Of a stretch of DNA of 38,843 bases, positions 25,343-34,945 are shown in pieces (position 1 is the stretch's first letter; every line of letters starts with the position of its first letter). The stretch is from positions 1 to 38,843 of the forward strand of contig JALVNE010000137.1 of assembly GCA_027026755.1 (NCBI GenBank), written 5' to 3'. The position numbers were made by a program, and so were the translations under genes. The DNA is from Sedimenticola sp. (GTDB lineage Bacteria > Pseudomonadota > Gammaproteobacteria > Chromatiales > Chromatiaceae). The notes beneath the pieces were generated by a model. It was not told where the DNA came from, ran no database searches, and worked only from the letters and a program-made list of their open reading frames with translations.

Positions 25343-28300
25343 TTAAAGCCCAAAGGTCCTGACGATGAACACGGCCATCTGGGCCCGGTTCAGCAATGCT
25401 TCCGGGCAATAGTTGTTGGCATCACAGCCGCTGGTTATGCCTTCCGCTGCCAACTGCTCTATCCAGGCAGCCGCCCACCGTGTGGCGGGAACATCATCGA
25501 ACACGGTGCCAGTGGCAGCCGGAGGGACATAGTTCTGGCCGTGTTTTGCCCGCAGAAGGAATACCGCCATCTGCGCCCGGTTCAGCGAGGCGTCCGGGCA
25601 ATAGTTGCTGGCATCGCAGCCGCTGGTTATGCCTTCTGCGGCCAACTGCTCTATCCAGTCAGCCGCCCAATAGGTGGCGGGAACATCATCGAACATCGTG
25701 CCAGTGGCGGTCGGCGGAACATAATCCTTACCGTGTTTTGCCCGAAGCAGGAACACCGCCATCTGGGCACGATCCACGTCATCGTCCGGACAATACTCTG
25801 TCGGGGTGCAACCACTGGTGATGCCATTGGCGGCAAGGGTTTCTATGTAGGAAAACGCCCAGTGGGTCTGGGGAACGTCCGTGAACCGGATCAGGGTTAT
25901 GGGAGCCTTCCAGGCGCCTCGCCCGTGAGAGAAAACATAGAGTACCGGCTTACCGGAAATGATTTCCATGTCCAGCGATTCCACCACCACATTGGCGAAG
26001 TCGGTGTTTTCCTGCGCCCAGCTGGCGCCACCATCGATGGAAACGAACATACCCAGATCCGTGGCCAGCAACAAATGGCTGCTATTGTTCGGGTCCACCA
26101 TCAGATCGTGGGCGGGAATATCCGGCAGGTTATTGGTGATATCAGACCAGCTGGCCCCACCATTGACGGTCTTGAATACATGGCTACACCCAAAGGTGGA
26201 TGAGGTGGCGTAAGCCACCTGGTCACTGCCCGGGGCAAAACGTACAGAAGAGATGTAACAGTTGGCATCCGGGGTGACTGAAGGCCAGTTGGTGGTGGCA
26301 TTGGTGCTCAGGGCCGCCGTCTGGTAACGAATCTGTCCATCTTCGAAACCGGCCAGTACCGCGTCGGAGTTCACGGGAGAAACTGCGATGGCGCTGAGGG
26401 AAGCCCCATTGTCCGTGCTGGCCTGTACCCAATTGTCGGCAGCGTCGGTGGTCCGCCACAGATAGTCGCCGCCAAGCCACAGGTTATCGGCATTGCCCGG
26501 ATCCATGGCGTGCGGCGTAATGAACAGGAAGCCGTGGTCCAGGTTGGTATCAATGCCATTTGTCGCCCCGGCCCAGCTACTGCCGCCATCCGTGGATTTT
26601 TTCAAGCTCAGACGGGTATAGGAAGAATAAAGTATCTGGGTATTGTTGGGGTCGATGGAGACGTAACCACCATCACCGCCCCGAATCTCTTCCCACTGGT
26701 TGGGACCATCGGTATCATTGCCACGCAGGGTCCCGTTGTCCTGCGCACCACCAAAATAGGTGGCGCCGTCGGGATAGGCCTGGCCATCGTAAAACTGGGT
26801 CACGCCATAGCTGTTGTTGAGATTCTGCCAGCCTATGTTCTCGATCCACTGAACATCCCCATAGGTACTAGGGCAAACTTCCGAGGCCGCTGCGGTGCCA
26901 CTGGCTGTGGCGTCGCTGGCCCGATAGATCCCGCCATCATTGGCCACATACATCGTTTTGTTGTTGACCCCGTCATAATCGGGATCAAACACAATCACAT
27001 GCTGGTCTGCGTGGGGTGAGTCGGAGTTGATCCCGCCCTGCCTTGGGTCAAGCCACCAATAGGAAGCGATGGCCCAGTTTTGGCCAGCATCATCCGAAAC
27101 CATAAGTTCGATGCCACCGGTCCAGACACGATCGGGGTCGGTCGGATCGACGGCGATCACATTGTCATACCAACCCTGGTTGGAAAACCCGTTGTTCCAA
27201 CACAACAAAGAAGCCGGATTGGTCAGTTGCACCGTATTCAACGAGTGGCCGTTGATGAGGTTGCTGGTGTTGCCGTTATCCACCTGCGTAGTCCAGGTAT
27301 CACCTCCATCCGTGGTACGGTACACGGCTTGCAGACCATGACGATAATCAGGCTCGACACTGCCATCATGGGAGGCCAGTACATAGAGAATGGCCTGGTT
27401 CGATGGTGCCAGGGCCATGGAAGCCCGTGCCATGCCCGTGGGGTTCAATACGGCACTCCAGGCAGGCGTGGCCGCCTGAGCATTGGTGGAACGCCAAATC
27501 ATGTGATCATTACGATTGCCATCAGAGGAAGAACAACTGGCAAACAACACATCCTGGTTGTTCAGGTCAGTGCGCAACTGCAATTGGGTACAGCGCCCGT
27601 TGCGGTGGTTGGTGCCGTCGTTCAGATTCATGGCCGTCCAGCTCGCGCCCCCGTCCGTGCTGCGAAACAAGCCGCTGTTGGTAGCCGCGTAGATGCGACT
27701 GCTATCCCAGGCGGAAATTTTCAGGTCATTGACATAGTGGAAGTCAGACCCGGTGGTGGAAGCCAGCTGAGTCCAGCTTGCGCCGGCATTCGTGGTCTTG
27801 AATATACCCGCGCCTCGAACCGCATCGACATTGAAAAAGCCTTCACCGGTACCGGCATACAATACATCGCTGTCGTTGGGGTCCATTACCAGCGAATTCA
27901 CCGCCAGATTACCCATGAGATCATTCAGCGGCTGCCAACTGACACCTCCATTGGTAGATTTCCACACACCCCCCGCCACGGCTGCGGCATAGAGGGTGTT
28001 GGTATTGTCAGGATCGATCACCAGTTGCCGGGTACGACCGCCAATATTGCCCGGCCCCAGAAATGTCCAGCCGTCAAAGGTGACCGCATTGGGACCACTG
28101 CTGTCACCTGGTGCCACGAACCGACCCATTGGACTGGAATACAGGGGCAACTGCTTCGCCATTTGCCGAGCCCGCTGATAGAGCGCATAGTCCAATGTGT
28201 GTTCTCCGCGTGGGGCACGTTTGAACACGAAGAAATCATTGGCCTCCTGCGGCTGATCGGGGCGCTCCAATTTTTTCGGTGCATCCGGGGCAGAAATCCG

Positions 28301-28360
28301 CTGCTCATTCTGACAGGCAACCAGGAGCAACATCAAAGATAAAAAGGCATAACGAATCAT
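25343..28360 (-). CDS. Secreted lipoprotein with sortilin-type Asp-box propellers and three SLH repeats
   Basis: Start at the ATG at 28360 with GGGGA about 9 nt before it; 1005 residues. Signal MIRYAFLSLMLLLVACQNEQ has a lipobox (LVAC, Cys16) for Lgt/Lsp processing. The body has about nine Asp-box (BNR / VPS10-like) turns such as GGVWKSTNGGVSW, AGIFKTTNAGASW, SGLFRSTDGGASW and FKTVNGGASW, which predict one or two beta-propellers like sortilin and xyloglucanases. Residues about 826-1005 are three SLH-type repeats of 63-64 residues (FDDVP..WA..WIEQLAAEGITSGC), each with a GC...YCP cysteine pair. The role is probably surface binding or adhesion; catalytic residues of a glycosidase are not evident. 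A duplicated gene start flanks it, suggesting insertion here. Confidence 0.88.
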   Translation of the reverse strand: MIRYAFLSLMLLLVACQNEQRISAPDAPKKLERPDQPQEANDFFVFKRAPRGEHTLDYALYQRARQMAKQLPLYSSPMGRFVAPGDSSGPNAVTFDGWTFLGPGNIGGRTRQLVIDPDNTNTLYAAAVAGGVWKSTNGGVSWQPLNDLMGNLAVNSLVMDPNDSDVLYAGTGEGFFNVDAVRGAGIFKTTNAGASWTQLASTTGSDFHYVNDLKISAWDSSRIYAATNSGLFRSTDGGASWTAMNLNDGTNHRNGRCTQLQLRTDLNNQDVLFASCSSSDGNRNDHMIWRSTNAQAATPAWSAVLNPTGMARASMALAPSNQAILYVLASHDGSVEPDYRHGLQAVYRTTDGGDTWTTQVDNGNTSNLINGHSLNTVQLTNPASLLCWNNGFSNQGWYDNVIAVDPTDPDRVWTGGIELMVSDDAGQNWAIASYWWLDPRQGGINSDSPHADQHVIVFDPDYDGVNNKTMYVANDGGIYRASDATASGTAAASEVCPSTYGDVQWIENIGWQNLNNSYGVTQFYDGQAYPDGATYFGGAQDNGTLRGNDTDGPNQWEEIRGGDGGYVSIDPNNTQILYSSYTRLSLKKSTDGGSSWAGATNGIDTNLDHGFLFITPHAMDPGNADNLWLGGDYLWRTTDAADNWVQASTDNGASLSAIAVSPVNSDAVLAGFEDGQIRYQTAALSTNATTNWPSVTPDANCYISSVRFAPGSDQVAYATSSTFGCSHVFKTVNGGASWSDITNNLPDIPAHDLMVDPNNSSHLLLATDLGMFVSIDGGASWAQENTDFANVVVESLDMEIISGKPVLYVFSHGRGAWKAPITLIRFTDVPQTHWAFSYIETLAANGITSGCTPTEYCPDDDVDRAQMAVFLLRAKHGKDYVPPTATGTMFDDVPATYWAADWIEQLAAEGITSGCDASNYCPDASLNRAQMAVFLLRAKHGQNYVPPAATGTVFDDVPATRWAAAWIEQLAAEGITSGCDANNYCPEALLNRAQMAVFIVRTFGL

Positions 28361-28523
28361 GGCAATTGTCCCCGCTAATCTGGCGTACAACAGACAGCTT
28401 AGTCCGATTTCCTCAAAAAAACCAGGTATTGTCATAATGATGCAGGGTAAGCGCATAACTAAACTCAAACAAAAAACCTTAGCTGATAGATAATGGCTTT
28501 TCGGCAGGAATATTAAAAACACC

Positions 28524-29492
28524 ATGAAAGCCGTCTTTCTCGACTACGCCTCCATCGACACTGGCGACCTGGACCGGAGCAGGCTGACCGCCACGGTGGA
28601 GGACTGGGACTGGCATGACGCCACCAACCGGGATCGGACTGCGGCCCGCCTGGCCGGGGCGGATATCGTGGTGTCCAACAAGGTGCCCCTGGACAGGGAG
28701 GTACTGGCCGCGGCCCCGGCCCTCAGGCTCATCTGCATCGCCGCCACGGGCACGGACAAGATCGACCTGGAGGCCGCCCGGGAACTGGGCATACAGGTTT
28801 CCAATGTGGTGCGCTACGCCACCCCCGCCGTGGTACAGCATGTCTTTTCCCTGATCCTGGCCCTGAGCACCAGGCTCATTTCCTATCATGAGGAAGTCAG
28901 GGCAGGGGAGTGGCAGGCCCAGGACAACTTCTGCCTGCTCAAGCATCCCATCCGGGAGATCGCCGGCAAGACCCTGGGCATCGTCGGTGCGGGGGAGCTG
29001 GGACGGGGCGTGGCCCGGGTGGCCGAGTGCTTCGGCATGAAAGTTCTGTTCGCTCAACGCCCCGGCAGTGAACACTTCCTACCGGGACGGGTGCCCCTGC
29101 AGGACGTTTTGCCCCAGGTGGACATTCTCAGCCTGCACCTGCCCCTGGCGGAGAACACCCGCAACCTCATCGGGCCTGCCGAGCTGGCCCTGATGAAGCC
29201 CGATGCCCTGCTCATCAATACGGCCCGGGGAGGCATCGTGGACGAAGCCGCTCTGGCCGACGCCCTGCGTCAGGGCCGCCTGGGCGGTGCCGGTATCGAC
29301 GTGCTCGCCCAGGAGCCGCCCAAGGACGACAGTTCCCTGCTGGCCGACGACATTCCCAATCTCATCCTCACCCCCCACACGGCCTGGGCCAGCCGCGAGG
29401 CCCGCCAGCGGCTGCTGGATGAAATCGCGCGGAACATCCTGGCCTTTCGTCAGGGTAAGGCGAGGAATTGCGTGAACTGCTCCCAATCATGA
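28524..29492 (+). CDS. D-isomer-specific 2-hydroxyacid dehydrogenase (hydroxypyruvate reductase-like)
   Basis: 322 residues, NAD(P)-dependent. The substrate domain carries ADIVVSNKVPLDREVLAAAP and CIAATGTDKIDLEAARELGI. KTLGIVGAGELGRGVARVAE is the Rossmann glycine motif. ALLINTARGGIVDEAALADAL holds the conserved Arg region, and DDIPNLILTPHTAWASREARQR gives the catalytic His. The closest familiar family is glycerate dehydrogenase / hydroxypyruvate reductase (HprA). Because phosphoglycolate phosphatase (gph) lies 9 kb away, a photorespiratory/glyoxylate role is plausible but not shown. AGGA precedes the ATG by about 14 nt, which is long. A diverged copy of its first 40 bp lies at 25135-25174. 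Confidence 0.9.
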   Translation: MKAVFLDYASIDTGDLDRSRLTATVEDWDWHDATNRDRTAARLAGADIVVSNKVPLDREVLAAAPALRLICIAATGTDKIDLEAARELGIQVSNVVRYATPAVVQHVFSLILALSTRLISYHEEVRAGEWQAQDNFCLLKHPIREIAGKTLGIVGAGELGRGVARVAECFGMKVLFAQRPGSEHFLPGRVPLQDVLPQVDILSLHLPLAENTRNLIGPAELALMKPDALLINTARGGIVDEAALADALRQGRLGGAGIDVLAQEPPKDDSSLLADDIPNLILTPHTAWASREARQRLLDEIARNILAFRQGKARNCVNCSQS

Positions 29493-29527
29493 CAAAGGTG
29501 CAGGGCGGGACATGAGTGCTGCTCCTG

Positions 29528-30268
29528 TCAATCGGGAATCCCGCCTTCCACCATCAGAGGCCGCATGGCCTTGAGCAGGCTGGAGAACAAATTCTTGTTC
29601 TGCTGCTCTTCTGCCGCCAGCAGCTGTTTCATGTGCTCCCGCTGGGTGGGCATGGTGAAGCAGGCCGGGCAGGAATCGGGAATGATGGGCAGGCCCGCCT
29701 GCGAGGCAAACTCCCGGGTCTGGCGCTCACGCACATAGACCAGGGGGCGAATGATGCGGATGTCCCCGGCATCATTCAGATAATGGGCCTTCATGGTACG
29801 CAGTTGTCCGCCATGGAAGGCCGACATGAGAAAGCTCTCCGCCAGGTCATCCAGATGCTGGGCCAGAGCCAGCACATTGTAGCCATGCTCCCGGCAGGTG
29901 GAATACATGATGCCCCGCTTCATGCGCGCGCAGTAGGCGCAGAAAGAGTCCCCGCTCATGCGTACTTTGGCTTCCTCCATGATGGGCTGTCGGGCATAGT
30001 GCCAGGGCAGGCCCAGGCGGTCGTAGTAATCCGTGAGAGAAGATGGATCGAAGCCCTCCACCTCCGGGTCCACCGTGAGTATGCCCAGCTCGAACTTCAC
30101 CGGCGCATAGGTCTGCAGATGGGCCAGAATCTGCAGCAGGCTCAGGGAATCCTTGCCACCGGAAACCCCCAGCAGGATGCGGTCGCCCTCGCGGATGAGA
30201 TCGTAGTCGGCAATGGCCCGCCCTACCTTGCGCAGCAGGGACTTGGGCGGCTTGGCGCAGCGGCTCAT
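29528..30268 (-). CDS. ttcA: tRNA 2-thiocytidine(32) synthetase TtcA
   Basis: Start taken at the ATG at 30268 (MSRCAKPPKSLLRKVGRAIA); the frame is open farther but is not family-like. 246 residues, somewhat shorter than E. coli TtcA (about 310) at both ends. GVSGGKDSLSLLQIL is the PP-loop ATP site. SFCAYCARMKRG and DSCPACFTMP provide the CxxC pairs that bind the Fe-S cluster. LALAQHLDDLAESFLMSAFH is the other family signature. It thiolates C32 of certain tRNAs. It converges on the hydroxyacid dehydrogenase, with 35 bp between stops. Confidence 0.95.
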   Translation of the reverse strand: MSRCAKPPKSLLRKVGRAIADYDLIREGDRILLGVSGGKDSLSLLQILAHLQTYAPVKFELGILTVDPEVEGFDPSSLTDYYDRLGLPWHYARQPIMEEAKVRMSGDSFCAYCARMKRGIMYSTCREHGYNVLALAQHLDDLAESFLMSAFHGGQLRTMKAHYLNDAGDIRIIRPLVYVRERQTREFASQAGLPIIPDSCPACFTMPTQREHMKQLLAAEEQQNKNLFSSLLKAMRPLMVEGGIPD

Positions 30269-30382
30269 GAGCAATACCAAACGAAAGATGTACCTTATTT
30301 CATGAAGGCGGATGCTTTGGACGATGGCCGAACGGCGCAATCACGAAGCCCCTGATTTCTGTATCCTCGAAAGACTCCTTCG

Positions 30383-31054
30383 TCAACGGCCGTTGGGCAG
30401 AGATTCGATGAGTTCAATGACAGATTTGTTACGGTAGCGCCGTCCGCGAAACAGTTTCCACCAGGCGCCCCGGAGATACCACAGGGGCAGGCTGCGGATG
30501 TAGTCCATCTGATGCCTGATGGCATCGGCCACCAGCCGGGTGACGGGAACATCCACCTTGTCGGGGCTGACGCCAAACCTCTGGATCAGGTAATCCCTGG
30601 CCTCGAGATGTTTCTGGTACAAGGCATCCGGCGCCATATCCACGAACACCTGCAACATGATATTGGGAGGCTGGGGCAAAAACAGGGCGTCGGGAGTATC
30701 GCTGCTCACCAGGACGTATTGGTCATTGAAGCTGCTGATGATGTCCAGCCACTGCTTGTCGCCGAAACAATAGAGCAGCACCAGAATGTCCCTTTCGGGT
30801 GACAACCAGGCGTTCACTTCCAGCGGCTGGTCACTGCCCAGGGTACCGTAGAAATCGAACTGGCTTTCCGGCTGGAATCCTCGTTGATGGACCCACAGGC
30901 GGAATCTTTCGTCCGGGGGCAGACCCTCGCCCTCCCGGGGTTTGATGAGCGCTTCGGGATGACTCATCTTGCGTACCGACAGCACCACCAGCAGATTGAT
31001 CAGGACGAAATACCCTAGCGCCAGCAGCAGGAGCAGGTAGATCCAGTTGTTCAT
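30383..31054 (-). CDS. Single-pass membrane protein of unknown function
   Basis: 223 residues. The N-terminal segment NNWIYLLLLLALGYFVLINL LVV is one membrane anchor, followed by a soluble domain rich in Leu, Asp and aromatic residues (QFDFYGTLGSDQPLEVNAWL, DILVLLYCFGDKQWLDIISS). The C-terminus is basic (RGAWWKLFRGRRYRNKSVIE). No catalytic motif or known domain is recognised. It diverges from argS with a 129-bp gap that would hold both promoters. Only its location, anchored to the inner membrane, is reasonably inferred. Confidence 0.75.
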   Translation of the reverse strand: MNNWIYLLLLLALGYFVLINLLVVLSVRKMSHPEALIKPREGEGLPPDERFRLWVHQRGFQPESQFDFYGTLGSDQPLEVNAWLSPERDILVLLYCFGDKQWLDIISSFNDQYVLVSSDTPDALFLPQPPNIMLQVFVDMAPDALYQKHLEARDYLIQRFGVSPDKVDVPVTRLVADAIRHQMDYIRSLPLWYLRGAWWKLFRGRRYRNKSVIELIESLPNGR

Positions 31055-31183
31055 GACGGTTTCTCCTTGTATTTCTCTGTTGTCAGCACCTGAACGGCCA
31101 GCTCAGGGAGGGCATTTTCTGGTATGCTAACAGGTTTTCCCGGATATGGTCGGGAGCCAGCAGATTCAGGATCGAAAAGCCCA

Positions 31184-32944
31184 ATGAAGTCACAAATCAC
31201 AAAGCTCGTTTCCACCGCACTGGACGCCCTGGAAAGCGAAGGCGTTCTCGACCCGGCCCGGCGCCAGCCGCCGGTGGTGGAGCGCACCCGGGATGCTTCC
31301 CATGGAGATTTTGCCACCAATGCCGCCATGGTCAATGTCAAGGCCGCGGGCATGAAGCCCCGGGACCTGGCGCAGAAGATCGTCGCCGCCCTGCCCGATG
31401 ATCCCCAGATGGAAAAGGTGGAGATCGCCGGGCCGGGCTTCATCAATTTCCACCTGTCCGCCAGTGCCTACCATGCCGTGGTGCCGGAGATTTTGCGCCT
31501 GGCCCACGACTATGGCCGCTCGGACCTGGGCAAGGGAAAGAAGGTGCAGGTGGAATTCGTGTCCGCCAATCCCACGGGGCCCTTGCATGTGGGCCATGGC
31601 CGGGGGGCGGCCTATGGCGCAGTGGTGGCGGATTTGCTTGCCGCCGTGGGCTTCGAGGTGCACCGGGAATACTATGTGAACGATGCCGGGCGGCAGATGA
31701 ACATCCTGGCCGCTTCCGTGTGGCTGCGTTATCTGGAGCTGGCGGGGGAGGAGCTGACTTTCCCCAGCAACGGCTACAAGGGCGATTATGTCTGGGACAT
31801 TGCCGCCACCCTGCACCGGGAGCATGGTGACGACTACCGTTTCGACGCTGATATGGTGTTCAATGACGTTCCCCCGGACGAGCCGGATGGCGGCGACAAG
31901 GAACAGCATATCGACGCCCTCATCGAGCGTTGCAAGAGCCTGCTGGGAGACAACCGTTACCGCTATGTCTTCGAACTGGCCCTGAACACCATTCTGGATG
32001 ATATCCGCGACGACCTGGAGAAGTTCGGCGTGGTCTATGAGCAATGGTATTCCGAGCGCAGCCTGGTGGAATCCGGCGCCGTGAACAAGGCCATAGACCG
32101 CCTGCGTGATGCCGGTTATCTCTATGAAAAAGAGGGCGCCTGGTGGTTCCGCTCCACGGACTTCGGCGACGAGAAGGACCGGGTGGTGGTGCGCGACAAC
32201 GGCCAGACCACCTATTTCGCCTCGGACATTGCTTATCACATGGACAAGCTGGAGCGCGGTTTCGACCGGGTCATCGATGTCTGGGGGGCGGACCATCATG
32301 GCTATGTGCCCCGGGTGAAAGCGGCCCTCGAGGCTCTGGGCGATGATGCCGACAAGCTGGACGTGCTTCTGGTGCAGTTCGCCATTCTCTATCGCAATGG
32401 CGAGAAGCTGGCCATGTCCACCCGCTCTGGCGAATTCGTCACCCTGCGCCAGCTGCGCAAGGAAGTGGGGCGGGACGCGGCGCGCTTCTTCTATGTCATG
32501 CGCAAATGCGAACAGCACCTGGACTTCGACCTGGACCTGGCCAAGTCCCAGTCCAGCGACAACCCGGTGTACTATGTGCAATATGCCCACGCGCGCATCT
32601 GCGCGGTGCTGCGCCAGGCGAAAGACAAGGGCCTGGACATAGAGCCCAGCCCCGGCGTACAGAATCTGGAGCGTCTCACCGAATCCCACGAGCTGGCCCT
32701 GCTCAACAGCCTGTCCCGCTATCCTGAAGTGGTGGAGGCCGCAGCCCTCAACGAGGAGCCTCACCAGCTCACCCATTACCTGCGCGATCTGGCCAACGAT
32801 CTGCATACCTACTACAACGCCCACCAGTTTCTGGTGGATGACCACGCCCTGCGGGATGCCCGCATCAAGCTCGTTCTTGCCACCCGGGAGGTGCTGCGCA
32901 ATGGGCTGAACCTGATAGGCGTATCCGCACCGGAGAGCATGTAA
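31184..32944 (+). CDS. argS: Arginyl-tRNA synthetase
   Basis: 586 residues, full length (577 in E. coli). Start at the ATG at 31184 ([20 protein letters not shown]), with AGGA about 12 nt upstream. It charges tRNA-Arg with arginine. The N-terminal additional domain ends near [36 protein letters not shown] is the HIGH motif, [13 protein letters not shown] is the KMSKS-equivalent loop, and [16 protein letters not shown] and [15 protein letters not shown] blocks lead into the DALR anticodon-binding domain. It overlaps the following SPOR gene by one base (TAATG), a pairing frequent in gammaproteobacteria. Confidence 0.97.
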   Translation: MKSQITKLVSTALDALESEGVLDPARRQPPVVERTRDASHGDFATNAAMVNVKAAGMKPRDLAQKIVAALPDDPQMEKVEIAGPGFINFHLSASAYHAVVPEILRLAHDYGRSDLGKGKKVQVEFVSANPTGPLHVGHGRGAAYGAVVADLLAAVGFEVHREYYVNDAGRQMNILAASVWLRYLELAGEELTFPSNGYKGDYVWDIAATLHREHGDDYRFDADMVFNDVPPDEPDGGDKEQHIDALIERCKSLLGDNRYRYVFELALNTILDDIRDDLEKFGVVYEQWYSERSLVESGAVNKAIDRLRDAGYLYEKEGAWWFRSTDFGDEKDRVVVRDNGQTTYFASDIAYHMDKLERGFDRVIDVWGADHHGYVPRVKAALEALGDDADKLDVLLVQFAILYRNGEKLAMSTRSGEFVTLRQLRKEVGRDAARFFYVMRKCEQHLDFDLDLAKSQSSDNPVYYVQYAHARICAVLRQAKDKGLDIEPSPGVQNLERLTESHELALLNSLSRYPEVVEAAALNEEPHQLTHYLRDLANDLHTYYNAHQFLVDDHALRDARIKLVLATREVLRNGLNLIGVSAPESM

Positions 32945-33564
32945 TGGCCAGAGACTACAAGGGACGCGCCAACCGGGGTAAAAAGCAGAAGAAGGCCGTA
33001 CCGGCCTGGGTATGGCTGCTCACAGGCTTCATTCTCGGCGGCGTCAGCGTGGGCTTCGTATGCCTGAAATACGCGCCCCATGGCGTCCAGGACAACTGGA
33101 TTGGCGACCGGCCGCCGGTGGCCAGAAAAAGCGCGCCGCCCAAGCTGTCGCCGGAGCCGGCCCGGGTGCACCGGCCGAAATTCGATTTCTACAACCTGCT
33201 GCCCGATCAGGAAGTGCTGATTCCCGACGAGGAAGTGGAACGTCAGGTGAAACAGTCGCCAGCCCCGCCTCCGGTGAAAACGCCGGACACCCGGGCCGAA
33301 CCGGCAGCGTCTTCCCGGCCCAGGGCCACGGGCAAGCGCTACATGGTGCAGGTGAGCTCCTTCCGCAACAGGAAGGAAGCGGAAACCCTCAAAGCCAGGC
33401 TGGGCCTGCTGGGGCTCAGGGCTCGCGTGAGCAGCGCCAAGATCAAGAACGCGACCTGGTATCGGGTCCAGCTCGGGCCATATCAAAACGCCGCCGCCAT
33501 GCAGGATGTGCGCAGGCAGCTCGCCAGCAGCGGCTACAAGTCCCTGGCCATTGCCCTCAAATAG
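32944..33564 (+). CDS. FtsN-like SPOR-domain cell-division protein
   Basis: 206 residues: a short basic cytoplasmic N-terminus ([17 protein letters not shown]), one membrane helix (VWLLTGFILGGVSVGFV, about 23-40), and a proline/charged linker. The C-terminal SPOR domain, about residues 130-206 (YMVQVSSFRNRKEAETLKAR, YRVQLGPYQNAAAMQDVRRQL), binds denuded septal peptidoglycan. This is the FtsN layout and argS-ftsN is a familiar gammaproteobacterial order, but SPOR proteins are diverse, so the symbol is left blank. The stop is at 33564. Confidence 0.9.
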   Translation: MARDYKGRANRGKKQKKAVPAWVWLLTGFILGGVSVGFVCLKYAPHGVQDNWIGDRPPVARKSAPPKLSPEPARVHRPKFDFYNLLPDQEVLIPDEEVERQVKQSPAPPPVKTPDTRAEPAASSRPRATGKRYMVQVSSFRNRKEAETLKARLGLLGLRARVSSAKIKNATWYRVQLGPYQNAAAMQDVRRQLASSGYKSLAIALK

Positions 33565-33802
33565 GATGACATAAGCCTCTCCCCCGGAGGATGTCGTAAA
33601 AGTCCTTCCCTGGGCTTTCACGACTCGGAATCGGAAAATGGCGATGCATCCCCGCATCGCGGAGGTGGGTTGGGGAGGGGCGGCACAATGGCGTGCCATG
33701 ACGGTTAGTGGGATACTTACGCACTGATATGGCCGCAGCATGCTCAGTCAGGGCAATCTGGTCATAATTCCATATCGTTTGATTTCTTCAGGGAGGACTG
33801 AA
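33565..33802. repeat. Intergenic region with palindromic repeat elements
   Basis: The 238-bp gap holds an imperfect inverted repeat GTCGTAAAAGTCC (33593-33605) / GGGCTTTCACGAC (33612-33624, 11 of 13 paired), and a second hairpin GCGATGC (33641-33647) / GCATCGC (33654-33660). There is also GACAT/ATGTC just after the SPOR stop. These look like REP-type intergenic palindromes and may end the argS transcript. The next gene has a perfect Shine-Dalgarno GGGAGG at 33791-33796. No clear promoter was found. Confidence 0.5.
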
Positions 33803-34945
33803 ATGAAAACGGCTTTGCACTGGTATGAGCCGGACAAGGGATGGGAAAGCGATAAGGGACAGGCCGGGGATGGCCCCGATACCCTGGTGCTGGTGTTCGG
33901 CAGCCTGCCGCAAGCGCAGCTGCAGGACGCGCTGGGCGTACTGCATGCTGAGTATCCCAATTCACTATTCATGGGCTGCTCCACGGCGGGAAATATCGTC
34001 GATGTGCGTTTTCTGGAGCAGGGGCTGGTGGCCCTGGCCGTGGAATTCGAACATTCCAGCCTGATTCTCAACTGCCTGAGAAAAACGCCGGAAGACGATT
34101 CCCTCTCCGTCGGCGGCAAGCTCGCGGAATCCCTGGCAGGATGTGAAGACCTGAATTCGGTATTCGTGCTTTCCGAGGGGCTGCATATCAATGCCTCGCA
34201 ACTGGTGCAGGGGTTCAACCAGGTTTTTCGGGGGCGCATTCCTGTCACAGGAGGATTGGCCGGTGATGGAACCCGCTTCCAGTCCACCTGGGTGATGCAG
34301 CAGGGCGAGATTTTCGACGACATGATCTGTGCCCTGGGAATCAGCGGCAGGCGTTTCGGAATGGCCTATGGCTCCCGTGGCGGCTGGGATGTGCTGGGGC
34401 CCGAGCGGCTCGTGACCCGTTCCGAAGAGAATGTGCTGTACGAGCTGGATGGCCAGCCTGCCCTGGGACTCTACAAACGCTATCTCGGGGAGCGGGCCAG
34501 TGAACTGCCGGCTTCCGGCATGCTGTTTCCCCTGGCCCTGAAGGCAGAAGGGGAAGAAGATGAACCCAGGGTGCGCACCATTCTGGGCATGGATGAAGCA
34601 CAGCAGTCCATCACCTTTGCCGGGGACATTCCCCAGGGCGGCCTGGTGCAGCTCATGCGGGCCAATTTCGACCGGCTCATCGACGGGGCGGAAGATGCCG
34701 CCAGTAGCATGGACTTGGCATCCTATGCCGGCGGTCCCCTGTGCTGTATTGCCATCAGCTGCGTGGGACGGCGGCTGGTGCTGGGTCCCCGGGTGGAAGA
34801 GGAAATCGAGGCGGTAAGGGAACGCCTGCCCGCCGAAACCCGGCAGATCGGTTTCTATTCCTACGGGGAACTTTCTCCGTTGAGTTCGGGCCTATGTGAT
34901 CTGCACAACCAGACCATGACCCTGACGCTGTGGTGGGAATACTGA
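33803..34945 (+). CDS. FIST-domain sensor protein
   Basis: 380 residues. Start at the ATG at 33803, 6 nt after GGGAGG; the frame back to 33740 is not needed. The FIST_N domain includes TLVLVFGSLPQAQLQDALG, SLFMGCSTAGNIVD and GRIPVTGGLAGDGTRFQSTWV. The FIST_C domain includes LDGQPALGLYKRYLGERASE and AETRQIGFYSYGELSPLSSG. FIST proteins are thought to bind small ligands, possibly amino acids, and are usually linked to histidine kinases or c-di-GMP enzymes. Its stop shares a base with the next start (TGATG), so it and the GGDEF/EAL protein are made together. No membrane segment or signal peptide: a cytoplasmic sensor. Confidence 0.93.
   Translation: MKTALHWYEPDKGWESDKGQAGDGPDTLVLVFGSLPQAQLQDALGVLHAEYPNSLFMGCSTAGNIVDVRFLEQGLVALAVEFEHSSLILNCLRKTPEDDSLSVGGKLAESLAGCEDLNSVFVLSEGLHINASQLVQGFNQVFRGRIPVTGGLAGDGTRFQSTWVMQQGEIFDDMICALGISGRRFGMAYGSRGGWDVLGPERLVTRSEENVLYELDGQPALGLYKRYLGERASELPASGMLFPLALKAEGEEDEPRVRTILGMDEAQQSITFAGDIPQGGLVQLMRANFDRLIDGAEDAASSMDLASYAGGPLCCIAISCVGRRLVLGPRVEEEIEAVRERLPAETRQIGFYSYGELSPLSSGLCDLHNQTMTLTLWWEY

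Noticed and set aside
27080..28342. Plus-strand open frame of 420 codons opposite the lipoprotein gene
   Set aside because: Antisense of the Asp-box region; no start signals and no domains. The minus-strand frame has a lipobox and SLH repeats.
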